Source: an uncultured Vampirovibrio sp. (GTDB lineage Bacteria > Cyanobacteriota > Vampirovibrionia > Gastranaerophilales > Gastranaerophilaceae). Taken from it: 64,000 bases of DNA. Positions 17,094-25,820 of the stretch are shown piece after piece. The DNA lies in NCBI GenBank assembly GCA_910577395.1, contig CAJTLG010000002.1:124001-188000 (forward strand), read 5' to 3'. Every line of letters starts with the position of its first letter. Positions within the stretch are counted from its first letter, which is position 1. The notes under the pieces are model-generated. The model saw only the letters and a program-made list of their open reading frames with translations. It ran no database searches and was not told where the DNA came from. Made by a program: the position numbers and the translations under genes.

Positions 17094-18971
17094 TTACAAA
17101 CCTATGTCTTTCCTAAAAATTTTACCCTTATATTTTATGGTTTCAGCAGCCCGATACACAATATCCCTGGCATTTTTCCCGGATTTAACAAGGCTTAAAA
17201 CCCTTCCGCCGTTGGTAACCAAATTGCAGGATGCAAGGGCGGATGTGCAGTTTTCAGCAGCTTGGCAAAGACAATCATTTTTAACCCCGGCAAAATACAC
17301 CTTGCACCCTTGTTTCAATGCACTGTTAATACCTGATATTTGAGCACCTTTCTCAGGATTTTCAGGATATCCGGATGAGGCCAGAGTTACACAATATGTG
17401 CCTGTGCGCTTAAACTTCAAATCTACTTCATTCAGGCGCTTTTCACCCATTTTTATAAAAATATCAAGCAAATCCGCACCTTTTGTATCATCCAATAATT
17501 CAAGCAACGCCTGAATTTCAGGGTCCCCAAAACGTACATTGTATTCTAAAACATACGCATCATCTTTTGCAAGCATTAGCCCTGAGTACAAAACCCCTGT
17601 AAAATCTGTCTTTTCAGACTTCAGCGCACTTTGCAAAACCTTGAGATATTTATTAACCTGTTTTTTTTGCTTAATCAAAATTTTACTTGGTGCATACGCC
17701 CCCATTCCGCCGGTATTTTCACCCCTATTATCATCCAAAAGCCTCTTATAATCAGATGCCGGGGGAAATGAAACAAGCGTATCCCCGTCCCACAAAGACA
17801 TTATGGATACCTCAACACCGCTTAAGCGCTCTTCCAGAATAATACGACTTGAGGCCTTTCCGAATTTACCCTCCAAAAAGCTTTTAGCAATGCTTTCAGC
17901 CTCATCAAACGTATCAGGCACGCTCACACCCTTGCCAAGCGCCAAACCGTCCGCCTTAATTACAGGCGGCGCATTGTTATTACGCTTTTTAAAATCTTTT
18001 AAAGCAGCCAGCAATTCGCTTTCAGCAGTTACAACCTTATAATCCGCAGTCTTGATACCATGTTTTTGCATAAACTTTTTAGCAAAAATCTTTGACCCCT
18101 CAAGCTGCGCCCAATACTTATTTACACCGATAACATTAATTCCTTCTTTATTGAAAATATCTGCAATGCCCTCACAAAGGGGGTTTTCCGGCCCGACAAC
18201 AAGCATATCTACGCCATTTGTTAAAGCCTTTTTTAAGAGGTCATTATAATCAATAAATTCAATATTTTCCCCTAAATTTTTAAACCCGTCATTTGCACCC
18301 GCCAAAAACAACTTATCAAGATACGGCGATTTTTTTATTTTAGCAGCAATTGCATTTTCCCTTGCACCACCCCCGAAAACCAAAACCCGCCTTTTAAAAA
18401 GCAGCTTTTCTATAATTTCAGGATACATGGAATGCTCAATAGAATGTATACGCGCCTCTAGGCCGTCAAGCGAAAGCCCTGCTGTCTGAACCTCTCTCTG
18501 TTCAATTATTTTCCCGCTATCCACATTTTTGGTAACATAATGCACGGTAACGCCGGTTTTTTTAACACCCTCTCTAAATGCCCTTTCTATAGCATCTTTA
18601 CCCTTAAATTTCGGCAAAAGCGAAGGGTGTATATTTATAACAGGCGCAGGCGCAAGTATTTTAAGGATTTTTTCAGGCAAAATACGCATAAACCCTGCAA
18701 GAACAAATAAATCATAATCTCCTTTTTGCTGTGTCAAAAAATCAGCCAGAGTATCAAATTTAACATAAAAGCTCCGGATACCAAGATTTTTAGCCCTTTT
18801 TAAAACATATGCTTCTTTTTTATCACACAACAGTTCAAAAATTACCTGCGGGGCTGCATCTGAGATAGTTTTACCGTTTATACACGTTAAACCTTTATTA
18901 TAAAAGTATTTTACAATAGCCTCAAAATTAGAACCGTTGCCGGATGCAAACACAAGCACTTTTTTAGTCAT
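17094..18971 (-). CDS. purND: PurN-PurD fusion: GAR formyltransferase plus GAR synthetase
   Basis: A 625-residue fusion of two purine enzymes. Residues about 1-190 are GAR transformylase (PurN): LVFASGNGSNFEAIVKY, FVLAGFMRILP, INIHPSLLPKFKGKDAIERA and VDSGKIIEQREV give the catalytic Asn, His and Asp. Residues about 197-625 are GAR synthetase (PurD): VLVFGGGARENAIA, VVGPENPLCEGIAD, IKADGLALGKGV, NTGGMGAYAPSK and YNVRFGDPEIQAL. PurD makes GAR, which PurN formylates, so consecutive steps are joined, in reverse order on the chain. The usual PurD start GGREH is GARENA here. I start at ATG 18971, overlapping purM by eight bases. Both halves look full length. Confidence 0.93.
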   Translation of the reverse strand: MTKKVLVFASGNGSNFEAIVKYFYNKGLTCINGKTISDAAPQVIFELLCDKKEAYVLKRAKNLGIRSFYVKFDTLADFLTQQKGDYDLFVLAGFMRILPEKILKILAPAPVINIHPSLLPKFKGKDAIERAFREGVKKTGVTVHYVTKNVDSGKIIEQREVQTAGLSLDGLEARIHSIEHSMYPEIIEKLLFKRRVLVFGGGARENAIAAKIKKSPYLDKLFLAGANDGFKNLGENIEFIDYNDLLKKALTNGVDMLVVGPENPLCEGIADIFNKEGINVIGVNKYWAQLEGSKIFAKKFMQKHGIKTADYKVVTAESELLAALKDFKKRNNNAPPVIKADGLALGKGVSVPDTFDEAESIAKSFLEGKFGKASSRIILEERLSGVEVSIMSLWDGDTLVSFPPASDYKRLLDDNRGENTGGMGAYAPSKILIKQKKQVNKYLKVLQSALKSEKTDFTGVLYSGLMLAKDDAYVLEYNVRFGDPEIQALLELLDDTKGADLLDIFIKMGEKRLNEVDLKFKRTGTYCVTLASSGYPENPEKGAQISGINSALKQGCKVYFAGVKNDCLCQAAENCTSALASCNLVTNGGRVLSLVKSGKNARDIVYRAAETIKYKGKIFRKDIGL

Positions 18972-19947
18972 TAAACCTTGCCCCTGCAGCTGTTTCAGAC
19001 TTTTCAATATACCCAAATATAAACGGATTATGATTTTTCGCTATCTCAAGCACACGCTGTACATTTTTCTGTTTTGCAATGATACAAAAACCCGCACCCA
19101 TATTGAATGTGCGGTACATTTCATCCTCCGCAACAAAATGCGAAAGCAAGTTAAAAACCGGCAGCTTTGGCAGCGAAGTTTTATCTAAAACCGCACAAAA
19201 CCCATTGGGCACTGCCCTTTTGATGTTTGATAAAATTCCTCCGCCCGTTATATTTGCTAACCCCAAAACAAGCTTTTCAGCGCATATTTTTAGTATACTC
19301 TCAGCATATATTTCGGTGGGTGCAAGGGTTTTAATGAATTCTTCATCATTAAGTTTCCTGTCAGCATATAATTTTCTGACAAGTGAAAACCCGTTAGAAT
19401 GTATCCCGCTTGATTTTAAACCAATCACGATATCCCCTGCCGAAATATTCTGCCTGTTTGGGATTTCATCCTCTTTTACAAGCCCCACCATAAAACCTGC
19501 CGCATCAAATACATTTTCCTTAATAAAATCAGGCATTTCAGAAGTTTCACCACCCAAAAGAGCGCAATCATAGCGGCAGAGCAAATTGTTTAATTCTTCA
19601 ATAAAGCCGGATAAGATTTCAGACTCAAGTTTATGCACAGCAAGATAATCCAAAAAAAACAGCGGTTTTGCCCCGGCACAGATAAGGTCGTTAAGGTTCA
19701 TTGCAACTAAATCTTGCGCCATGGTATTAAACATTTTTCTTTCTACAAGGGGCATTATCTTTGTCCCTATACCGTCTGTTGTTGCAACAAGCCTAAATCC
19801 GGGCAGTGCAGGATGAGCAAATGTACCGGCAAAATCATTAAAATTATCGGATTTTAAATGCGTCGCAAGAAGTTTTGACAATATATCAGCGCTTTTAAGG
19901 TCTACGCCTGTATTTTGATATGTGTATTCTTTCCTGTATTTTTCCAT
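18964..19947 (-). CDS. purM: Phosphoribosylformylglycinamidine cyclo-ligase
   Basis: A 327-residue AIR synthetase, closing the imidazole ring in purine synthesis. Typical parts: the N-terminal YTYQNTGVDLKSADILSKLL, VATTDGIGTKIMPLVE, MNLNDLICAGAKPLFFLDYL, LLGGETSEMPDF, GLKSSGIHSNGFSLVRKLY, NITGGGILSNIKRAVP and TFNMGAGFCII. Length is normal. It sits nine bases after purL and overlaps the purN/D start. Confidence 0.96.
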   Translation of the reverse strand: MEKYRKEYTYQNTGVDLKSADILSKLLATHLKSDNFNDFAGTFAHPALPGFRLVATTDGIGTKIMPLVERKMFNTMAQDLVAMNLNDLICAGAKPLFFLDYLAVHKLESEILSGFIEELNNLLCRYDCALLGGETSEMPDFIKENVFDAAGFMVGLVKEDEIPNRQNISAGDIVIGLKSSGIHSNGFSLVRKLYADRKLNDEEFIKTLAPTEIYAESILKICAEKLVLGLANITGGGILSNIKRAVPNGFCAVLDKTSLPKLPVFNLLSHFVAEDEMYRTFNMGAGFCIIAKQKNVQRVLEIAKNHNPFIFGYIEKSETAAGARFND

Positions 19948-19956
19948 ACAGCAATT

Positions 19957-22146
19957 TTAACACAAGGCTTTTCTTTCAAGCGAATTTTCATAAATTTCGG
20001 TAAGCTCCGAAGCATTGATTTTAGCAAAACCTAAATCCAAAACCCCAGTAGTGTCTGCAATTCCAAGATTTTTGTATGCAATATTATTTTTAATAAGATA
20101 TTTTTCGATATCTTCGGGCGATTGTGTTGAAATTAAATATCTGTCCGGTGTTTCAAAAAACAGTGCATTAAAATCAGGTTTAAAAATCCCCTTAAACCCA
20201 ATATTTAAGCTGTCACCCAGGCTGAATGCACCGCGGCCTCTTGAATTAAAGAGCATAATTAATAATGCCCCCAAAACCCCGCCCTTTGATACATCAATAG
20301 CGCCTGAAACAATGTTATGCGATTTAAAATGGAAAATTGCTTTTTTAAGCTTTGTTTCCAAATTAAAATCAGTAATATTTAAGGTTTTACCCTCATTGCC
20401 GTCACTATGGGTATCTGTTTTTCCTATTAAAAATACATTATCCCCCGGTGCAAACATAGAATAAATAGGCGTTTTAAACTTTAAGATACTCATCATGCCA
20501 ATAACAGGGGTAGGGAAAATGCCCTCATTGTAAAACGAAACATTGCCTGATACTACAGGTATTTTAAGTGCAGCAAGCGCATCCTTAAAACCATTTATCG
20601 TTTGCACAAACTGATAGGCAGTTTCAGGATTTTCAGGGTTTGCAAAATTAAGGCAGTTCGTTATTCCGCAGGGCTCAAACCCTGATGAAACAGCATTTGC
20701 AGCACTTTCAAAAACAAGATTATAGGCGCCAATGTAGGGGTTAATTTTGCAGACGCGCTCGTTTGAATCCATTGAAAACCCGATAACCTTATCTTCTTCA
20801 AATAAATACAAGGGTGAAACCCCTAATCTGTGGGGATTTTTAAGAGTCCTTACCCCGACAGTGTTATCATACTGGCGGTAAACATATTTTTTAGATGCAA
20901 ACCGCGGTGATGCCGCCATTTTGAAGATATAATGCTTAATTTCCTGTGGCGTTAAGGTGTTATTTTGCACGCCTGCAAGGCTTAGATTTTCGCTATCCGC
21001 TTTGGTTTTAGCCGGTTTTTTAATATTTAAATCATATAAAACAGGCTCCGTAAGGGCATACACAGGAACAGAGGCCTCTAAAACATCATTATAATAAAGA
21101 TTATACGTATTCCCGGGTTTAGTTACACCTATCAAAGCAGAATTAATTTCATATTTCCTGCAGATTTGAAATATCTCATTAACACCCTTGCTGTTAGTGC
21201 AAAACACCATTCTCTCCTGAGATTCGGAGAGCATAATTTCATAAGGGAGCATGTTTTTCTCGCGAAGCGGCACTTTATCGAGGTATAAATCAATTGCAAC
21301 ATTGCCCTTTGCGGCCATTTCGGATGTGGAACTTAAAAGCCCCGCTGCTCCTAAATCCTGACATGAATAAATATTTTTGGATTTTAAAATCTCCAAAGTA
21401 GCCTCTATCAGGTTTTTTTTAGTATACGGGTCACCGATTTGCACGCTTATACGGTTGTTACTGTCCGCTTCAAGCTCTTTTGATGCAAATGCCGCACCAA
21501 AAAGCCCGTCCCTGCCTGTTGCAGACCCTATTAATACAATGTATGCATCCTTTTTTGCTGCAGATGTTTTTACCTTGTCTTTATGGCAAACCCCAACAGC
21601 CATAACATTTACAAGCGGCACGCTATTATAGCATTCATTAAAATCAACCTCACCGCCGATTGTAGGGACACCCGTAGAATTCCCGTAATCTGAAATCCCC
21701 TCAACAACACCGTTTAGAAGATATTTATTTCTGCGCGAAATATCACCCGCCCCGGCAATTTCACCAAACTTTAAAGCATTTAAAAGTACAGCCGGTCTTG
21801 CATTCATGGCAAGAATATCCCTTAAAATTCCGCCAATCCCTGTTGCAGCACCCTGATACGGCTCAACGGCAGATGGATGATTGTGGGATTCTGTTTTAAA
21901 AAATACTATATGCCTGCCCACTCTTATTCCACCCGAATTTTCACCCCTAAAACAAGCGCCTTTTGAAGGCAAACTGTCAAGATATTTCCTTGAATGCTTG
22001 TACCCGCAATGTTCTGACCACATAGCGGAAAACAGATATAATTCAAGCTCATTTGGTTCACGTGAAAGTTTTTTAACTATTTCACGATATTCAAATTCCG
22101 TAAGCCCAAGCCTGTTAAGCGTTTTATGGATTTTATAATCTGTCAT
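19957..22146 (-). CDS. purL: Phosphoribosylformylglycinamidine synthase subunit PurL
   Basis: A 729-residue small-type PurL, the ATP-dependent synthetase subunit working with PurQ (glutaminase) and PurS. Markers: SEHCGYKHSRKYL near residue 45, VFFKTESHNHPSAVEPYQGAA, GGILRDILAMNARP, GEVDFNECYN, QDLGAAGLLSSTSEMA and the second-half segment GSFEP-like CGITNCLNFANPENPE. The length excludes the large single-chain form. It overlaps purQ by 14 bases. Confidence 0.96.
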   Translation of the reverse strand: MTDYKIHKTLNRLGLTEFEYREIVKKLSREPNELELYLFSAMWSEHCGYKHSRKYLDSLPSKGACFRGENSGGIRVGRHIVFFKTESHNHPSAVEPYQGAATGIGGILRDILAMNARPAVLLNALKFGEIAGAGDISRRNKYLLNGVVEGISDYGNSTGVPTIGGEVDFNECYNSVPLVNVMAVGVCHKDKVKTSAAKKDAYIVLIGSATGRDGLFGAAFASKELEADSNNRISVQIGDPYTKKNLIEATLEILKSKNIYSCQDLGAAGLLSSTSEMAAKGNVAIDLYLDKVPLREKNMLPYEIMLSESQERMVFCTNSKGVNEIFQICRKYEINSALIGVTKPGNTYNLYYNDVLEASVPVYALTEPVLYDLNIKKPAKTKADSENLSLAGVQNNTLTPQEIKHYIFKMAASPRFASKKYVYRQYDNTVGVRTLKNPHRLGVSPLYLFEEDKVIGFSMDSNERVCKINPYIGAYNLVFESAANAVSSGFEPCGITNCLNFANPENPETAYQFVQTINGFKDALAALKIPVVSGNVSFYNEGIFPTPVIGMMSILKFKTPIYSMFAPGDNVFLIGKTDTHSDGNEGKTLNITDFNLETKLKKAIFHFKSHNIVSGAIDVSKGGVLGALLIMLFNSRGRGAFSLGDSLNIGFKGIFKPDFNALFFETPDRYLISTQSPEDIEKYLIKNNIAYKNLGIADTTGVLDLGFAKINASELTEIYENSLERKALC

Positions 22147-22816
22147 ACGCGCCTCCGCTAATCACATCAGGGGTTTTGCGGATTTTTATAATTTCATTCT
22201 TGATAAAATCAAACACCTTTTTGCCGTCCGATAGACCGCAATGCTTTAATACCGCTCTTTCAGGATGAGGCATAAGCCCAAAAATCTTATGTTTACTATC
22301 ATACAATCCTGCTATATCATCTAAAGAGCCGTTAGGGTTTGTTTTATACGTGATTATATTCATATTGTTTTTTTTAATCATATCCAAATCGGCATCACAC
22401 GCCCAGTATCGCCCCTCTTTATGGGCAATCGGAAGTACAATATCCCTGCCGTTAAAAACAAGCGGCTCATCCTCTGAAATAAAGCGCGTATTGGCATTTT
22501 CAACAAGTGCCCCCGGCAAAAGACCTGCCTCACAAAGGATTTGAAACCCGTTGCATATCCCAAGTACAAACCCCATGCCGGATTTAACATATTCTTTTAC
22601 CGCCCCTGTCACAGGTGAAAGCTTTGCAAGGCGCCCCGCGCGTATATAATCGCCAAACGAAAACCCGCCCGGCAGTAGAACTAAATCATATCCTTCAAGA
22701 TTTGTACAGGTGTGAAATACAAATTCTGCAATAAATCCACACTCTTCAAGTGCCATTTTAGTATCCCTGTCACAATTTGTGCCCAAAAAAACTATAATTG
22801 CAGCCTTTAATTTCAT
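22133..22816 (-). CDS. purQ: Phosphoribosylformylglycinamidine synthase subunit PurQ
   Basis: A 227-residue class I glutamine amidotransferase supplying ammonia to PurL. The nucleophile Cys lies in GFVLGICNGFQILCEAGLL, and the His-x-Glu pair in GLMPHPERAVL. The N terminus AIIVFLGTNCDRDTKMALEE and LLPGGFSFGDYIRAGRLA are typical. It overlaps both purS (four bases) and purL (14 bases), so the three subunits are translationally coupled. Confidence 0.96.
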   Translation of the reverse strand: MKLKAAIIVFLGTNCDRDTKMALEECGFIAEFVFHTCTNLEGYDLVLLPGGFSFGDYIRAGRLAKLSPVTGAVKEYVKSGMGFVLGICNGFQILCEAGLLPGALVENANTRFISEDEPLVFNGRDIVLPIAHKEGRYWACDADLDMIKKNNMNIITYKTNPNGSLDDIAGLYDSKHKIFGLMPHPERAVLKHCGLSDGKKVFDFIKNEIIKIRKTPDVISGGAYDRL

Positions 22817-23076
22817 AAATCATTAATCCCGCTAAAATCAAGCACTTCATATGTTTCAACCACAGGATTAACAAGCACTTCATTTATAATATTTAAAAGT
22901 TTTTTATCCGCTGCCTCTTTATCGAAAGCCGTAATTTCAAACTCAAAAAACTTACCCATACGCACATTTGCACTATTTTCAAGGCCTATTCTGCAAAGCA
23001 CGGCAGCTACGGCCTCGCCTTTTGCATCCTTTATATTATCTTTGAGTTTTACAATTACTTTGGCTCTAAATTTCAT
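22813..23076 (-). CDS. purS: Phosphoribosylformylglycinamidine synthase subunit PurS
   Basis: An 87-residue PurS, the small dimeric bridge between PurQ and PurL. The KVIVKLKDNIKDAKGEAV start, the ENSANVRMGKFFEFEI centre and the LLNIINEVLVNPVVETYEV end match the family. It is the first gene of the purine operon. There is no Shine-Dalgarno; instead TAAAAT ends six bases before the ATG, suggesting a leaderless transcript for the whole operon. Confidence 0.94.
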   Translation of the reverse strand: MKFRAKVIVKLKDNIKDAKGEAVAAVLCRIGLENSANVRMGKFFEFEITAFDKEAADKKLLNIINEVLVNPVVETYEVLDFSGINDL

Positions 23077-23082
23077 AGGTTT

Positions 23083-23111
23083 ATTTTATAATGAAATAAA
23101 ATTACTTTAAA
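23083..23111 (-). promoter_or_regulatory. Promoter of the purine operon, leaderless type
   Basis: Read on the minus strand: TTTAAA (23111-23106), a 17-base spacer, TAAAAT (23088-23083), six bases, then the purS ATG at 23076. Transcription is predicted to begin at the start codon. Confidence 0.6.
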
Positions 23112-23132
23112 TACTTTTAAAGGGAAATTTTT

Positions 23133-23690
23133 ATGAAAGAAACACTCTTTGAAACAAGATTTTTAAACCTTGCAGCATCGAAACGCAAAGGCAAGGCAGA
23201 CTGGATATATGCCCACAGACCAAATGCCAAAAATGTGGTAATAATTATACCCCTTTTACATAAAAGTGACGGGGATTACACTCTGTTTTTAATTACAAAA
23301 AGACCCCCAATAACAGAAGAATACGGCAAAAAATTTTGTGTGGAATTCCCCGCAGGGCTTGTGGGGGATGAAGATAAAGATGAAACAACAAATGATGCCC
23401 TGAAAAAAGAATTGCTTGAGGAAACAGGATATAAAGCCGAAAACTTTAAAATCCTTGTAAATAATCTTGTATCATCAGGCGGGCTTACATCTGAAAAAGC
23501 CACTCTTGCCCTTGCAGATATTTACGACCTTGAAAAAAAGGCAATACCGATTGATGACGGCGGCGTCATAATTGAAAGAATTGAAATCAGGCTTGATAAA
23601 ATTGCCGATTTTTTAAAAACCGCAGATGAAAAAGGATATTTTATGTGCGCACAAACCCTTGCGGGATTGTATTTTATAATAAATGATTAA
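23133..23690 (+). CDS. NUDIX hydrolase, ADP-ribose pyrophosphatase-like
   Basis: A 185-residue NUDIX hydrolase. The NUDIX box region runs GLVGDEDKDETTNDALKKEL then LEETGY, with Lys in place of the usual Arg of the REUXEE core. The sequence before it, FLITKRPPITEEYGKKFCVE and EFPAGL, and the GGLTSEKATL region after it resemble ADP-ribose pyrophosphatases (NudF type). The likely role is removal of ADP-ribose or related nucleoside diphosphates. AAAGGGAAA is before the ATG. It is divergent from purS and upstream of the exporter gene. Confidence 0.85.
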   Translation: MKETLFETRFLNLAASKRKGKADWIYAHRPNAKNVVIIIPLLHKSDGDYTLFLITKRPPITEEYGKKFCVEFPAGLVGDEDKDETTNDALKKELLEETGYKAENFKILVNNLVSSGGLTSEKATLALADIYDLEKKAIPIDDGGVIIERIEIRLDKIADFLKTADEKGYFMCAQTLAGLYFIIND

Positions 23691-23765
23691 TAAGTTTACC
23701 AATTATTACTTGTTTATGAGATAATATCCATTAAGGAATTAGTTTTAGCCTTAAGGATGTTTTAG

Positions 23766-25571
23766 ATGAAACTTGCACAAACAAGAACCGATAATGCTTT
23801 TGATTATGCCTTTCTTTTCGGACGTATTTTCCCATATATAAAACCGCTGATACCAAGGATAATACTTGCATTCATCTTATCTGTACCGCTTGGGCTTTTA
23901 GACGGCGCCACAGCTTTTGCACTAAAACCTTATATTGATGTTGTTGTAAATGGCAAACCTATGAATATAAACGGTTTTGAACTTACAAGAGATTTGCTTG
24001 CAGCACTAATCCCCTGGCTTATTGTAGGCTTTGCGGTTGTGCAGGGTGTGCTTAAATATGTAAATGCTTATCTTACAGACTGGCTTTCAAATACAATATC
24101 AAATTCCGTAAAGATTGATTTATTCAAAAAGATGACCTCCCTTGATTCAAAGTTTTTTGATGAAAACTCTTCAGGCCTTGTGCTTTCAAGATTTCTGGGC
24201 GACCCTGATACAGCATCAAAAAGCGTTATTGAATCTATAAAAACTCTTATCACCTGTGCCACAGGTGCTATGGGGCTTATTGCTGTTTTATTGTACAACA
24301 GTTGGAAACTTGCCTTTGTGGGTGTGGTTGTCCTTGTGATAGCATTTTTGCCTGTTGCCCTTATTAGGAAGAAAATCAAACAGGTTTCAAACGATTCTAT
24401 GGTACTCGGGGGCGGCATTAACACCAATTTTAACGAAACATATCACGGCAACAAAATAATGACAGGGTATTCCCTGCAAAACAGCCTTAATGTTAAATTT
24501 CAAAAACAAATAAGAAAATCTTTTGACCTTGCAATGTCCCTTACAAAACGTGTAGGGTGGATGTCGCCCATTATGTATCTGATTGCAAGCATCGGGGTTG
24601 CAATAGTTATGTTATTTGGAAACCACCTCATTATATCCGGCGAAATGACAACGGGAAGCTTTGCAAGCTTTATTACATCCCTTTTATTATTATATAAACC
24701 GATAAAAGATTTAGGAAGAACACTAACAAGTCTGCAAGGTGTTTTTGTCGCCATGAGCAGGGTGTTTGAACTTTTTGATTTAAACCCCGAAATTGCAGAT
24801 ATTAAAAACCCGGTAACACTGAACGGTGTAAGCAAAAATATTGAATTTAGTGATGTTTGCTTTGAATATGAAGAAAATACACCTGTATTGAAAAATATAA
24901 GTTTTAATATTCAAAAAGGGCAAACAATAGCGCTTGTCGGAAACTCAGGCGGCGGAAAATCAACAATAGTAAATCTTATTCCAAGGTTTTATGACATAAA
25001 ATCCGGCAGTATAAAGATTGACGGTGTAGATATAAGAAACTACAGCCTTATATCATTAAGAAAAAATATCTCGGAAGTTTTTCAGGATAATTTCCTGTTT
25101 TCAGGCTCTATAAGGGATAATATCCTAATGGGAAAACCTGATGCAACAAATGAAGAGATAGAAAAAGCTGTATACGGCGCCCATCTTGATGAATTTTTAC
25201 ATACCCTTGAACATGGCATAGATACCATAATAGGAGAAAGAGGCACAACACTTTCAGGCGGGCAAAGACAAAGGGTTGCAATAGCACGCGCTATGGTAAA
25301 AGATGCGCCGGTTATAATTTTGGATGAGGCAACAAGTGCCCTTGATAATAAATCCGAAGCAATTGTGCAAAAGGCGCTTGAAAACCTGATGAAAGATAAA
25401 ACTGTTTTTGTTATAGCACACAGGCTTTCGACCATTAAAAATGCGGATATGATTTTTGTTATAAATGACGGTGAATTGGTTGAAGCTGGAAATCACGAAA
25501 ACTTATTAAAAATTGAAAACGGACAATATAAATTTTTATACGAAATGCAATTCAAAACAGCTAGCGTATAA
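23766..25571 (+). CDS. ABC exporter, MsbA-like (fused permease and ATPase)
   Basis: A 601-residue half-transporter. Six transmembrane helices lie in about residues 25-325, and the ATPase domain in about 355-595 has Walker A LVGNSGGGKST, signature TLSGGQRQRVAIARAM, Walker B VIILDEATSALD, and the switch histidine in VIAHRLST. The sequence is nearest in style to MsbA and lipid-linked exporters, so flopping of lipid A core or another lipid is the first guess; a drug exporter is the alternative. It should act as a homodimer. No lipid A biosynthesis gene is adjacent. Confidence 0.88.
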   Translation: MKLAQTRTDNAFDYAFLFGRIFPYIKPLIPRIILAFILSVPLGLLDGATAFALKPYIDVVVNGKPMNINGFELTRDLLAALIPWLIVGFAVVQGVLKYVNAYLTDWLSNTISNSVKIDLFKKMTSLDSKFFDENSSGLVLSRFLGDPDTASKSVIESIKTLITCATGAMGLIAVLLYNSWKLAFVGVVVLVIAFLPVALIRKKIKQVSNDSMVLGGGINTNFNETYHGNKIMTGYSLQNSLNVKFQKQIRKSFDLAMSLTKRVGWMSPIMYLIASIGVAIVMLFGNHLIISGEMTTGSFASFITSLLLLYKPIKDLGRTLTSLQGVFVAMSRVFELFDLNPEIADIKNPVTLNGVSKNIEFSDVCFEYEENTPVLKNISFNIQKGQTIALVGNSGGGKSTIVNLIPRFYDIKSGSIKIDGVDIRNYSLISLRKNISEVFQDNFLFSGSIRDNILMGKPDATNEEIEKAVYGAHLDEFLHTLEHGIDTIIGERGTTLSGGQRQRVAIARAMVKDAPVIILDEATSALDNKSEAIVQKALENLMKDKTVFVIAHRLSTIKNADMIFVINDGELVEAGNHENLLKIENGQYKFLYEMQFKTASV

Positions 25572-25696
25572 TCCCTAATAATAAGGTTATTCCAAGCTTT
25601 TGGGGTATTCCTGTAAACTAATGTAACAAAAACACTAATTTTATATAAAAAATTAGCAAAATATTTTTTTGATTGTTTTTAATCTAGTGTAGATAT

Positions 25697-25816
25697 TACA
25701 CACAATCGCAAACCCCATTAACACAACACAACCGAAGCAAAATATACAAAAAAACTTTAATTTATACCTAACAAACACAATCAACTAACGCCTAATGTCT
25801 TACATAGGCGTTTTTT
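25697..25816 (+). ncRNA. Candidate small RNA ending in a terminator
   Basis: Between the exporter gene and the histidine kinase gene there are 249 bases without a coding frame. A hairpin ACGCCTA (25788-25794) / TAGGCGT (25805-25811) followed by T residues to 25816 is a good plus-strand terminator, but it stands over 200 bases after the exporter stop. A TTGATT and TAGATAT pair near 25670-25697, with a short 15-base spacer, could start a transcript of about 115 bases. The transcript interpretation is inference; the terminator itself is clear. Confidence 0.4.
25788..25816 (+). terminator. Intrinsic terminator
   Basis: Seven-base stem ACGCCTA / TAGGCGT with a ten-base loop and a run of six T. 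On the minus strand no T-run follows, so it serves plus-strand transcripts. Confidence 0.8.
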
Positions 25817-25820
25817 ATAT

